A stretch of DNA of 64,000 bases from Theocolax elegans (taxonomy: Eukaryota; Arthropoda; Insecta; Hymenoptera; Cerocephalidae), in contig CM047429.1 in assembly GCA_026168455.1 (NCBI GenBank), positions 32,819,850 to 32,883,849 on the forward strand, read 5' to 3'. The notes beneath the pieces were generated by a model. That model ran no database searches. It was not told the origin of the DNA and saw only the letters and a list, made by a program, of their open reading frames with translations. Below, piece after piece: positions 43,316-54,211 of this stretch (positions are counted from its first letter, which is position 1; every line of letters starts with the position of its first letter). A program made the position numbers and the translations under genes.

Positions 43316-44548
43316 AATGGGACAGTTGATAATGAAATTTACATGGAGATACCAGAAGGTATAGAATGTTCCGAAATTGATAGAAAAGTTAAAGTTTGTA
43401 AAATCAATAAAGCCCTGTATGGACTGAAGATAAGTCCCAAACGATGGAATGAAAAGTTTACAGAGGTGGCAATAAAGTTAGGATTAAAATCGCACGAAAG
43501 GGAACCATGTCTGTTTACTTGGAAAAATGAAAATAAATTATTAATCTTAATAATATATGTCGATTACATGTTGATAGCTAGTAATGACTCGATGAAGCTA
43601 GAAGAAATTAAAATAAAACTTCAGTTAGAATTTGAAATGACAGATTTAGGAGAACCGAAAACATTTTTAGGTATTGAGATAGTCCGAGATAGAAAGAACA
43701 AAGTAACGATATTAAAGCTAGAAAACTATATAGAGAAAATGTTACAAAGATTCGGTTACAGTGAAATGCACCCTCAAAGAACTCCTATAGTTACTAATCA
43801 AGTCGCGAATCAAGCTAGAAGAGATAGAGAAGAAAGTGATGAAAAGGCTAGTCTAGAGTCAACTATCAATAAGGGAAATTCGTCATATAGGGAAATAGTT
43901 GGAACTTTATTATACCTAGCTAACACAGTTAGACCAGACATTTCATACGCGGTAAATGTGTTGAGTCGACATCAAATAAATCCGACTGATGATGAATGGA
44001 AAATGGTAAAACGATTATGTAGATATTTAAAATATACTAAGAGTTTAGGTTTAAAGTTCGAAGGGAAGCTAAACGATTTACAAGCTTATTCGGATGCTAG
44101 TTTCGCTGATTGTAGAGGTAGCCTAACTACCTGTGGATATGTGATAAAGTTATTCGGTGATACTATATCCTGGAGAACACACAAACAAGCGTACGTCTCC
44201 CTATCAACATGTCAAGCAGAGTATGTGGCCATGAGTGAAGCGTGCCAAGAGATAGTATCTCTACAATGCTCGATCTATTTAATGTTAGAAAACTCGTTTG
44301 CGCCCATGACACTATGGTGTGATAATATGGCTGCCATACAAAGCACAAAAGTTAGTTGTAGCAATGAACTCAGACATATGACAGAGGTTAGAGAGCACTA
44401 TATTAGAGAATGCGTTGACAGGAACCTAATTGAAATTAAATGGATAGCTTCAAAGGAGCAAATAGCGGATATATTCACAAAGCCACTGGCTCATGATTTG
44501 CATGTTAAATTAGCTAGAGAAATTCTGAACTGTTATTTAGAAAATTAA
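43316..44548 (+). pseudogene. Copia RT (C-terminal part) and RNase H
   Basis: In frame with the preceding ORF. RT: EIYMEIPEG, LYGLKISPKRW, and the active-site box reads YVDY (43557-43568) where copia elements have YVDD, so the second catalytic Asp is lost. Then LGIEIVRD, GTLLYLANTVRPDISYAVNVL. RNase H: AYSDASFADCRGS, STCQAEYVAMSEA, LWCDNMAAI, IADIFTKPL. It ends at TAA 44546-44548. Apart from the Tyr the sequence looks intact. Confidence 0.9.
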
Positions 44549-44671
44549 TAGATTGATGTTTCGTTACAGAAAATAAAAGCTAGATGGAGCAGATAAGTTG
44601 GAGCTGGATATAGCTGGATAAGAAGCTAGAAGTTTAACTTAGAAATTGCAGCTAGAAGAGATCAAGACAAC

Positions 44672-44683
44672 CACGGGAGGGAG
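44672..44683 (+). promoter_or_regulatory. Copia polypurine tract
   Basis: ACGGGAGGGAG directly before the 3' LTR start at 44684. Confidence 0.8.
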
Positions 44684-44969
44684 TGTTGGAAGTAAGACGT
44701 GATAGTCTCTCTCTCTATCGTTACCAACTGAGTAACGAGGAGTGGGGAGGACCCCGGAGGAAGCGACGCAAGCGGCGGCGCGGTGAGATCGGTTTCTCCC
44801 GCTACTGCACTCGAGCCACGGATCCCGACACGGTCGGATGTACCAAGGCCTTCCCCAGTGTACAAACATATTAAATATATATAGAATAAATTAGTTTATT
44901 TCTTTTATAATATAAACCGGTGAGTTTATCATTAAAGCCAAGCCCTTCCTCTCCTGTTTTATTCCAACA
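44684..44969 (+). repeat. Copia 3' LTR
   Basis: 286 bp. The same as the 5' LTR except for a short TC tract (about 14 bases) and about two substitutions (GGAAGT for GGAAAT near the start; CAAGGCC for CAATGCC). Confidence 0.92.
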
Positions 44970-44974
44970 CAAGT

Positions 44975-45990
44975 ATAACATACACTTTTCCAAATATCCA
45001 TATGATATATACAATGGGTTAAAAATTAAATATATTAATTATTGCATTTTTAAGATAATTCTATTATAAACAGTATAGTCAAAAGAAAATTCAAATTTTG
45101 ACAGTGGCAATATAAAATACGAATTATATTTGAATAGATTTTCAAAAACTATTAATTTAGGAGCATTTAATTTAAATATTTTTTAAATTAATATTTCAAA
45201 ATTGTATGGATATATAAGTGAGTAGATTATGTATATTTATAGAAAACAATATTTTAAATAAACAAGTATGTATTTATTAGAAACAGAAGGTTTTCTTAGG
45301 AACGAATTTGATTATAATAATCAAGATAAATATATGGGCTCTGTAACTAAAGGAAAAAATAAATTGGATATAATTATGGATTAAAACGCAAATTTTGAAA
45401 GAGGGTGCAAATTACGACTTACGGGAGAAATGGAAGAAACAGGTTTTTATTTATATGCCACTAAAATTATATAAATAGTTCTATAAAATTATTAAAAATT
45501 AATAAAAAATGTATTTATTTAAGAAGAAAGTTTTAATACTCTAAAAGTACAAAATATTAATGCCATAGAAATTTTGGCGATGATCCTTCGTCATAAAATA
45601 AATTAATTTTCGGAGGTGAAGTTCTATTTAGAACCGTTTAAAATATTCCAAAATTTTCATAAGTAGTTACTAAATACTACAATTTAGTAAGTATATGCAC
45701 TTTACTATTTTTGGTAAGTTAATTTTTCATTAACATTTATAATTATTAAAATATAAATTTAAGCTTTATAGGAATTCATATAGTTTAAAATTTACAGTTA
45801 ACATTTAATGTCTTTATTTTTTTTATTACTATTATTCTGATTTCATTATACTAAATTTTGGTAAAAACTTTTATTTATAAATTATAATCGTATTTAAAAA
45901 AAAATTAAATTTTTGGTATAAAACCCATGCATTATAACAGTACCTCCAAGGTGTTGTGTGAATCGGTTTAATTTCTAAGGTGTCCATGGT
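44975..45990. repeat. RA repeat, copy 3, right of copia
   Basis: Continues the RA unit interrupted by copia. This is the longest version and includes the piece deleted from copy 1 (45110-45520). Not coding. Confidence 0.8.
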
Positions 45991-46127
45991 AGTGAAAAAG
46001 TAATACAATTTAAAACATTATTTAAATAAAATAAATTTATTACGAAAAACCTTTTTCAAAATTAAAAATAGGGGGTTGGCGCGCGAAGCGCGCAGGGGGG
46101 CGAAGCCCCCCTAGTATATATATATAT
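45991..46127. other. GC-hairpin spacer before F4
   Basis: AT-rich sequence followed by two GC hairpins with a GAA loop, GCGCGCGAAGCGCGC (46079-46093) and GGGGGGCGAAGCCCCCC (46095-46111), then (TA)n. The same hairpin type occurs in the insertion inside F1. Confidence 0.65.
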
Positions 46128-47326
46128 GGGTCATTCCTTAATACTTTTTTGTAAATCGGTCGGGGGGGGGGGGGGTGTCAACCAATCGGGCTAAAAATTT
46201 AGTATGTTACTATACTATAAAAAAAAGTAAGTGAGCCAAAATGGTAGCTTTCTAAATCAATTAAGGACGTAGGTATGCGATTTTAAACATTCAAAAATAG
46301 GCTATTTTTCATCATATTTTAGCACTTTTCAAAGTAGCACCAAAATTCGAGAAATTAGTATTTTTTTATCCAGTTCAGGGCAAAGTCTTTGTATTACTGT
46401 AGACTTTTAATATAGCTATATATAATACAATTATTTTGTAAACAAAAATGTTGACACAGCTAAATATAAACACTTGTTTTTTCAAATTTTGCACATTTTC
46501 TAAATGCTACCAAATTAACAGTTTTTGATATTTTTAAAAAAACCCAACGCGGATAGATTTGTATTGGTATAAGCTTTCTTTCTGTTTCAGGTTTACTATA
46601 AAAAGTTAATATGGCTTAAAGTAATGCTTATTTAAATTTGAACTAAAATGCAAAAAAAGACGTTTTTTGGTATTTTTTAATGCTCACAATGTCGGTCTAC
46701 CTAAATTTTTTTTTACCAAAATTTGGGTGAAACTCGGCTTTTGTAGGTAGAAAATGATCCCGTAGTTACTGCAATGGATATATGACCTTGGTACACGTTT
46801 ATTAACGTTTGAAAATATTTTTTTTTGCATTCTTGCGCAAGATTTATCGGATTACTGCAAGGTCTAAAATGTCTTGTATTTTGAGTGTTATCACAGGTAA
46901 CATCCATACTATAGGTAACTTTTAAAACAAATAGGAATATAGTTTAAAGAAATTTTTATTTTTATTTTTTCATAACAATTTTTGGCCTGTTTTCGCTATT
47001 TTACTCGTTTTTGTACATTTCCCTACTAACACACAACATTGTTGCAACGTCGTGGCAACGTTGTTTTGACAACGTTACAACGTTGTTATAAAAGTTGTTG
47101 AAACGTTGGAGCAACGTTGCTACAACGTGGGATATGTCCGCTAAGATGTATGTAAGTTGCCGCGATATGTGGAAATAACGTTATGACAACGTTTGAGCAA
47201 CTTTCAAAATGCCTTTTAAAAATGTATTTCACATAAAAATTTTAAAAAATGTCCTGGGCAAGCGAAAAAATACATTTTTAAATGCACAAACTTTTAATTA
47301 ATAAAAAAAAATAAAAAAAATTTTCA

Positions 47327-47396
47327 AGCCGCGGGAATTGAACCTCGGATCTTTAGATCCGGAGGGTTACTCTCTATCAACTGAGCTATTCTGTTG
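47327..47396 (-). other. tRNA-like sequence, minus strand (F5 left)
   Basis: An A-box-like TAGCTCAGTTGATAGAG (complement of 47372-47388) and a B-box-like GGTTCAATTCC (complement of 47334-47344) at normal tRNA spacing. The acceptor ends do not pair and the anticodon arm is poor, so it is a tRNA-derived relic and not a working tRNA gene. The internal pol III promoter boxes are the conserved part. Confidence 0.6.
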
Positions 47397-47484
47397 TTTC
47401 CGTCATTAAATTAACTTTTGGTTATAAACTACTATCAAAATATGCTCCGAAATTAATAACCTAAAGTTAATTTAATGACAGGAA

Positions 47485-47555
47485 CAACAAAATAGCTCAG
47501 TTGGTAGAGAGCAAGCCTTCAAAGCTGATGATCCGAGGTTAAATTCCCGCGGATG
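47485..47555 (+). other. tRNA-like sequence, plus strand (F5 right)
   Basis: A box TAGCTCAGTTGGTAGAG (47493-47509, a full match to the tRNA consensus) and B box GGTTAAATTCC (47537-47547). By standard numbering the anticodon loop is CTTCAAA (47517-47523), giving anticodon TCA, with only three paired bases in the stem. The acceptor stem is absent. A relic, mirror partner of the minus-strand copy. Confidence 0.6.
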
Positions 47556-49673
47556 GGAAATATTTTTTTTATTTTTCTTTTATTAATTAAAATTTTGTGC
47601 ATTTAAAAATGTATTTTTTAGCTTGCCCAGGACATATTTTAAATTATTATATATAATACATTTTTAAACGGCACTTTCAACGTTGCTCAAACGTTGTCAC
47701 AACGTTATTTCTACATATCACGGCAACTGACATAAATCTGAGCGGACATATCCCACGTTGTAGCAACGTTGCTACAACGTTTCAACAACTTTTATAACAA
47801 CGTTGTAACGTTGTCAACACAACGTTGCCACAACGTTGCCACCATGTTGTGTGGCAATAGGAAAAAGGTTTGTGATTGCGTGACAAACATTTTGTGTAAT
47901 TACGTTTTTTAAATTGACACAACAGATTTTGGGATTTTTGTACAAAAACTGATTTTATGGAATTGTAAAAAGTGTCAAAGCTTAAACATATTACAGCAGG
48001 TGTAAAATAAACCTCGTATTTTATAATATCATGTCAGTATTACAGGTGACTTTCAAAATTAACACGGTATTATAGTTAAAAGAAATTTTTATACTTACTA
48101 ACAATCAATTAATAATAATTTTGTATCAAGCATTATTTACTGATGTTTTCATAATTATTTATAATTTTTAAATTAAATAATATTTAAAGTATATTGTTTG
48201 TACGAATCTTTTAGCACGTGCCTTCTGTATTATTATTATTATTATTATATGTATCCATGATAGTGTGCTTAATATAAAAATGCCAAATAAACAATAATAA
48301 ATAAGCATTAGGTTATAATTAATAATTGAGGCTTAAATTAATCCAGGCTGATACCGCATTCCGTTTCCGATTCTTATTCTTTTCAGCCCGATTTTCATAT
48401 CGACAAGTACTTATCTATTTTAAACGATCTATTTGAAATGTTATAAATAATGCGTATAATTCTATGTATTAGATTAAAAGCAGGTACCATAAAAGATTCG
48501 TACAAACAATATACTTTAAATATTATTTAATTTAAAAGTTATAAATAATTATGAAAACATCAGTATATCATGCTTGATACAAAATTATGATTAATTGATT
48601 GTTAGAAAGAATAAAAATTTCTTCATTGACACTTTTTACAATTCCATAAAATCAGTTTTTGTACAAAAATCCCAAAATCTGTTGTGCCAATTTAAAAAAC
48701 GTAATTACACAAAATGTTTGTCACGCAATCACAAACCTTTTTCCTATTGTACAAATGACAAGTTCTTCGACGCAATGTAATGATAAATGTAAAAAACGAG
48801 TAAAATAGCGAAAACAGGCCAAAAATTGTTATAAAAAAATAAAAATAAAAATTTCTTTAAACTATATTCCTATTAGTTTTAAAAGTTACCTATAGTATGG
48901 ATGTTACCTGTGATAACACTCAAAATACAAGACATTTTAGACCTTGCAGTAATCCGATAAGTCTTGCGCAAGAATGCAAAAGAAAATATTTTCAAACGTT
49001 AATAAACGTGTACCAAGGTCAAATATCCATTGCAGTAACTAAGGGATCATTTTCTACCTACAAAAGCCGAGTTTCACCCAAATATTGGTAAAAAAAATTT
49101 AGGTAGACCGACGTTGTGAGCATTAAAAAATACCAAAAAACGTCTTTTTTTGCATTTTAGTTCAAATTTAAATAAGCATAACTTTAAGCCATATTAACTT
49201 TTTATAGTAAACCTGGAACAGAAAGAAAGCTTATACGAATACAAATCTATCCGCGTTGGGTTTTTTTAAAAATATGAAAAACTGTTAATTTGGTAGCATT
49301 TAGAAAATGTGCAAAATTTGAAAAAACAAGTGTTTATATTTGGCTGTGTCAAAATTTTTGTTTACAAAATAATTGTATTATATATAGCTAGATTAAAAGT
49401 ATATAGTAATACAAAGACTTTGCCCTGAACTGGATAAAAAAATACTAATTTCTTGAATTTTGGTGCTACTTTGAAAAGTGTTAAAATATGATGAAAAATA
49501 GCCTATTTTTGAATGTTTAAAATCGCATACCTACGTCCTTAATTGATTTAGAAAGCTACCATTTTGGCTCACTTACTTTTTTTTTTATAGTATAGTAACA
49601 TACTAAATTTTTAGCCCGATTGGCTGACCCCCCCCCCCCCCCGGACCGATTTACAAAAAAGTATTGGAATGAC

Positions 49674-49675
<2 letters not shown>

Positions 49676-49723
<48 letters not shown>

Positions 49724-49739
49724 ATCTGTACATACTCAC
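49676..49739. repeat. (TA)n and (GT)n tract between F4 and G1 copy 2
   Basis: TA repeat of about 36 bases followed by GT repeats. Same arrangement as at 7640-7661. Confidence 0.85.
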
Positions 49740-49776
49740 AAGCACATTGGGGCTATTATATGCATATGTTTAGGCA

Positions 49777-51360
49777 CTACAAAGGCTCCATATATGAATA
49801 TCTTAACCTATTAACATGCACTATTTTCGCTTTATTATGAGCTAGCTCTATTTTTACATTTTCCTTGATATTAACTATTTCTAAAATCCGATGTGGTCCA
49901 GTATATTGATCGCCTAGTTTGTATTTCTTCCTTCCTTTTAATAACCAGACATTATCCTCTGCCTAAAATTCTTGATGATTGGCTTTTCTGTCGGAATAGA
50001 ATTTCGACCTATGTTTAGAGGCTATCAATTGTTTTCGTGCGATTCCCTGCATGTCATTTAAACGTTGTCGTAAATTTATAATGTAATCATCATACGTTGG
50101 AACTCGTTTTCGTGTGTCTAAAGATACGTTTGATAAAGGTCGCGCTTTTCGTGCAAAAACAATTTGAAAGGGTGTGTAGAGATGACCTTCATGTACCGAC
50201 GTATTATATGAAAACGCGAATAATTCGCATAACTCATCCCTTGCGTCATTTCTTTCTATCATTGTTTTTAAATAATCTGCTAAGCTGCTACGAAAACGCT
50301 CAATGGAGTTGGACTGAGGGTGATAAGCCGTGGTTTTAACTTGTTTAATCTTAAAAATTTTCGCTACTTCTCTCATCAGACTACTTAAAAATGAGGTACT
50401 TTGGTCGGAGATAATTAACAATGGGGCGCTACCAATTAAAAAGTGTTGACGAACTAACGCGTCGGCGATCGTTGCCACGGTCGCGTCTGGTATAGGTATC
50501 GCCATACAGTATTTGAAAGGTTGCAATGAATGGTTAATATATTATTGTTATTATTTCGAGATCTGGAGAATGGTCCCACAAGATCGACCGATATGGATTC
50601 CATAGCCGAGTACGGAGTACCTGTTATTATCATGCGTTGTTAGTTTTAAGACGAACCAATTTTTTTAATTGGCAAGTTAAACAATGTCTAATGTAGTTTT
50701 GCACATTTTTTTAATATCTGGCCAATAGAAACGTTGTTTTATACGTTTATAGGTTTTTGTTACCCCTTTATGCCCTGCACAAGCAGACTCGTGCATTTCG
50801 CGAATAATATTTTCCCTATTACTCTCTTCCACACATTTTATGAATCCTAAACAAATAATTATTTTTACATTAATTTTTCGTAGAGTTATACATATTTGTT
50901 TCAAAATTTGATTCCATGAAACGTTTTCAATAAATTCGCTCTCCGCGATACTTATAGAACGTAATTTTTCTTTTAATATAATATTTTTCAAATTTAATAG
51001 ATTCGTTTTTAGATTATTAATAATTTTGAAGTACTCAGTCGCTCTTCGTCATGTAAGACCATAGCAAAATGCATTTTTCCCTATTTGTTATTGATTCTTA
51101 ATTCTCCTGGATTTAAATTAGAAAAATGAGGTAATAATAATTTTGAAATCAAATTTCTGGATCCTTCATCTAAAGGCATTTCGGTCGTAGTTATGAAATA
51201 AACGTAATTATCTTTTCTCATAAAGAGTTGTTCTTTAACTTCAATGAATTTCTTTTCATCGTTTGGTACTTCGTAAACATCCTTTTCTTCCCAAGACTCG
51301 TCAAATTTGTTGTTAAAATTATCTTTCTCCATAGGTTGTAATCTTTTGTCTGAGTTGACT
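49777..51360 (-). pseudogene. G1 copy 2 integrase
   Basis: HHCC module (REMHESACAGHKG...) in 50991-50677 and DDE core in 50637-49963 (ISDQSTSF has Ser where copy 1 has Gly; HPQSNSIERF holds the Glu). Broken by TAG 51081-51083 after INNK, by single-base shifts near 51030 and 50535, and by TAG at 49963-49965, the last shared with copy 1. Pol ends at TAG 49777-49779. Confidence 0.85.
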
Positions 51361-52526
51361 ATCGTTTCAATTTCCTTGGGGGCTTCTTGTATTATAGGAA
51401 GATTTTTGACTAGTTCTTTTGATATATTTGACTTGTTGGGTCGTTTTGGTCACTTTTCACTGTAGTTTGGCCGTGTTATTTTTCCTGCGCGACTGCGTAT
51501 TTCCATAGAATGATTTTTAATAACATAAACGGGTTCTTCTGTTGGATTTCTTGATAACGCGTCAGCATTAACATTACTTTTACCGGCTTTGTATACGATG
51601 TCAAAGTCGTATGCATTCAGTTTTATTCTCCATCTAGTAACTCTGGATGTCGGATCTACTGAGTTTTTAAACCAAACAAGGGGTTTATGATCTGTTATAA
51701 TGAGGAAACGACGGCCTCTTCAATAGCAATCGAACTGAGTAACGGCATACAGTATGGCTAATGCTTCCCTTGAGTAAGTATCATATTTTTGCTCAGCTTT
51801 GTTTAATACTCGTGACACATGAGCAACTGGTAGGTCGGTTCCCACCTCTCCTTGTGATAATATTGCTCCTATTGCTGTACCGCTAGCGTCACAAGTCACT
51901 ATAAATGGTTTATTAAAGTCTGCGATTTGTAGTATTGATTGTTTACACAATTTTTCTCTTAAATCATCGAATGCCTTTTGAACCTCGCTGGATTATAGAA
52001 AAGGTGCGTCTTTCTTTAATAAATTACTTAATGGTTTATCAATACCCGAAAAATTCGCAATGAATCGTCGATAATAACCTGCTAATCCTAAAAATTGAAG
52101 TATATTTTTCACTGATTTTGGAATTGGATATTTTTTTACTGCTTCTAATTTTTTTGGATCGGGCAAAACACCTTCTGGTGATAGTACGTGTCCCAGATAC
52201 ACTACTTCTCTCTTTAAAAATTCACATTTGTCTGGCTGTAATTTCTGGTTTGCGTCGCGTACTCTTTGCAAAAATTTTTCAAACTTTTGGTTATGCTGTT
52301 GAATATTTTCAGCGTATATAACTGCGTCGTCAAGGAATAAAAATAATTCTTTGCCTTGCATGCCCTCCAAAACACGATCAATCATTCTTTGAAAAGTGGC
52401 TGGAGAATTGCATAATCCCATAGGCATTGTTTTGAATTGAAATAAACCGAATGAAGAGGCGAAAGCTATTTTAAGTCGATCATCTTGAGCTAACGGAACT
52501 TGTAAAAATCCTTGACATAAATCCAA
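51361..52526 (-). pseudogene. G1 copy 2 RT (palm, thumb) and RNase H
   Basis: RT 52526-51993 with MPMGLCNSPATF, the FLDD box and FLGLAGYYRRFI, ending at TAA 51993-51995 as in copy 1. RNase H 51950-51720 with TCDASGTAIGAI and YSREALAIL, cut by the shared TGA 51720-51722, then ITDHKPLVWF to NADALSRN. The tether contains the shared TGA at 51450-51452. Confidence 0.85.
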
Positions 52527-53159
52527 GACGGTGAATACACGATTTTCTGGTCCGATTTGATCGATAATATCTAGTATATTAGGTAATGGGTATCGATCTT
52601 TTACGGTTTTATCGTTTAATTGTCAAATATCGACAACTAGTCGGTATCGTTTATTACCCTGACTATCAGGCTTCTTTGTTACTAGGAAAACAAGTGATGT
52701 ATAATTGGAGGTTGATGGTTCAATTATGTCTCCTTCAATCATTTCTTTTAATTGTTTATCAAGTTCGCATTTGAAAGCATGAGGAAATGTATATGGCTTA
52801 CCTGTGATTGGTATGACGTCGACAGTCGGTATCTTATGTTGTATAGCATTTGTCACGCCTAATTTCTCTGCTTTTAGACAGAAACAATCCGAATATTTAT
52901 CAATTAAATTTTCTATAGATTGTCTTTCTTCCTCGTCCATTTTATCAAAATGCAAGGCTTCTTTTAACCGTTCATTACGATTAAGTGTACTTGTGTCCTC
53001 CGTTATGTTAAGTATCCTCGCTTCAGCTCGATTGTCAGAAATGTCGTGTATGTCGACCTCTTCACTTTCATAACTATAAAAATTATTAATATAAGGTTTA
53101 TTTGAATAAACCAAATAACTGTTATTCATTTCGTTTTCGTTAATAACTCGTTCATTCAA
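52527..53159 (-). pseudogene. G1 copy 2 RT, N-terminal part
   Basis: Same content as 3236-3925 in copy 1, present once. Ends at the shared TGA 52623-52625 after VVDI; the next RT block, PLPNILDIIDQIG, follows in frame. Confidence 0.82.
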
Positions 53160-54211
53160 TAAAAAATCGCTAGGGTCCTCATCCTGTTCATTTTCTTCCT
53201 GTATGTTTATTAAATTCTCATTATTTATCGCATTTTCAGTTTCTTTAGTTCCTTGTTTGTTTATCCATAATATTTCAGTCCTCGGGATGGATCTAACTTT
53301 TCCCCCGACATAACCAATTCTTTGTTATTCAATTTACAAACATAACTAACATTTTTATCACGAGGTCCGCATTTATCGCCCTCCTCGTTTTCATAATCCA
53401 TTCGTACTTCACAATTCATCTTTTTGTCAACAAAATCTTCTTTATTTTCACGAGGTCCGCATTTATCGCCTTCCTCGATTTCATAATCCATTTGTACTTG
53501 ACAATTATTAACTGTCTTATCCAATAAATTTTCTACATTTTTTATTTCATTTTCAATATCATACTTCAGGGCAACTCCGTTTTCATAATTAGTAAAGGAT
53601 GGACTCTCAGCCATCCTATCAAACAATGGTGCTTCAATAATACCATAGTTTTCAGTAATATCATCAAATTTTTCTTTAATACGTGGCTCAGTCACATCAC
53701 ATATCCGTGGCTGCGCTTTTTCATTATTAATTTGTAATCGTTCTTCCTTCATTAATCCATAACAATTTTCACTTGCTTTACATGTATTATTCTTTAGATC
53801 CGACTCCTCGTCGATCTGATGTACTTGTATTTCGTCAGTTTCATAATCGTCATATAACTCTTGTTCTTTTTCACTGTGATTGTATAGGTTTTTGTCGTTG
53901 CCATTTTGATTTCTTTCATTTCTTTGTTCTTGCTCGTAGATATCATACGAATCGTTTGTGTCAAATTTTATAAACGTTTCATCATTTTCATGCTATTGAA
54001 AATCACTTGACGCTTCTGAGTCACTATCGGTATAATTATAAAATTTTGAATTTTTCATGTTCGTATAAACATTGTTTTCCCTTGGTTTTGTCATATATCG
54101 TATTGATTTTCGATCATTATTTTCGATTTCTTCCATTATATAAATCGATTCTTTCGTTTGTGTAAGATTTACATTTTTAAAGGGGAGGATTAATCCGTTT
54201 AATTCTAAATA
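53160..54211 (-). pseudogene. G1 copy 2 acidic Pol linker
   Basis: Glu/Asp/Asn-rich, no recognised domain, with two GDKCGPR-ending blocks. TAG 53993-53995 is at the same site as in copies 1 and 3. One frameshift near 53275 separates it from the RT frame. Confidence 0.55.

Larger units (their letters stand above)
37615..44969 (+). mobile_element. Copia-type LTR retrotransposon, nearly intact
   Basis: 7,355 bp with LTR ends TGTTGGAA...TTCCAACA and a 5-bp target duplication CAAGT (37610-37614 and 44970-44974). Domain order is Gag, protease, integrase, RT, RNase H, as in Ty1/copia. The LTRs are almost identical apart from TC-tract length. Defects are few: TAA 39926-39928, TGA 43313-43315 and YVDY in place of YVDD. 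Untranslated parts, the putative intron and the coding region are all unusually rich in the word RYTAGA. Confidence 0.95.
47030..47853. mobile_element. F5: palindromic element with CAACGTTG repeats and paired tRNA-like cores
   Basis: 824 bp inserted in the F4 left arm, since the right arm lacks it. It starts CACACAACATTGTTGCAACG and ends in the complement (ATGTTGTGTG, 47844-47853). The outer 110 bases of each arm are packed with AACGTTG words. Inner arms carry two tRNA-like sequences, one on each strand, head to head. No open frame. No clear target duplication. Confidence 0.75.
46128..49675. mobile_element. F4: large palindromic fold-back element
   Basis: 3,548 bp, GGGTCATTCC at the left and GGAATGACCC at the right, both next to (TA)n. 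The left arm is 46128-47029 plus 47854-48230, the right arm 48490-49675, with a non-palindromic centre of about 260 bases. Each end has a variable homopolymer (G13 or so near 46160, C16 or so near 49630). The mirrored frames at 46713-46907 and 48897-49091 are arm images and not evidence of a gene. The left arm is interrupted by F5. Confidence 0.85.

Noticed and set aside
44639..44874. Open frames across the copia LTRs
   Set aside because: Present in both LTRs, GC-rich, no domain; they overlap the polypurine tract and promoter region.
47327..47555. Functional tRNA genes in F5
   Set aside because: Acceptor stems do not pair and the T stems have several mismatches; only the promoter boxes are kept.
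46713..49091. 64-residue frames in both F4 arms
   Set aside because: Same reason: mirror images of one arm sequence, no recognisable domain.
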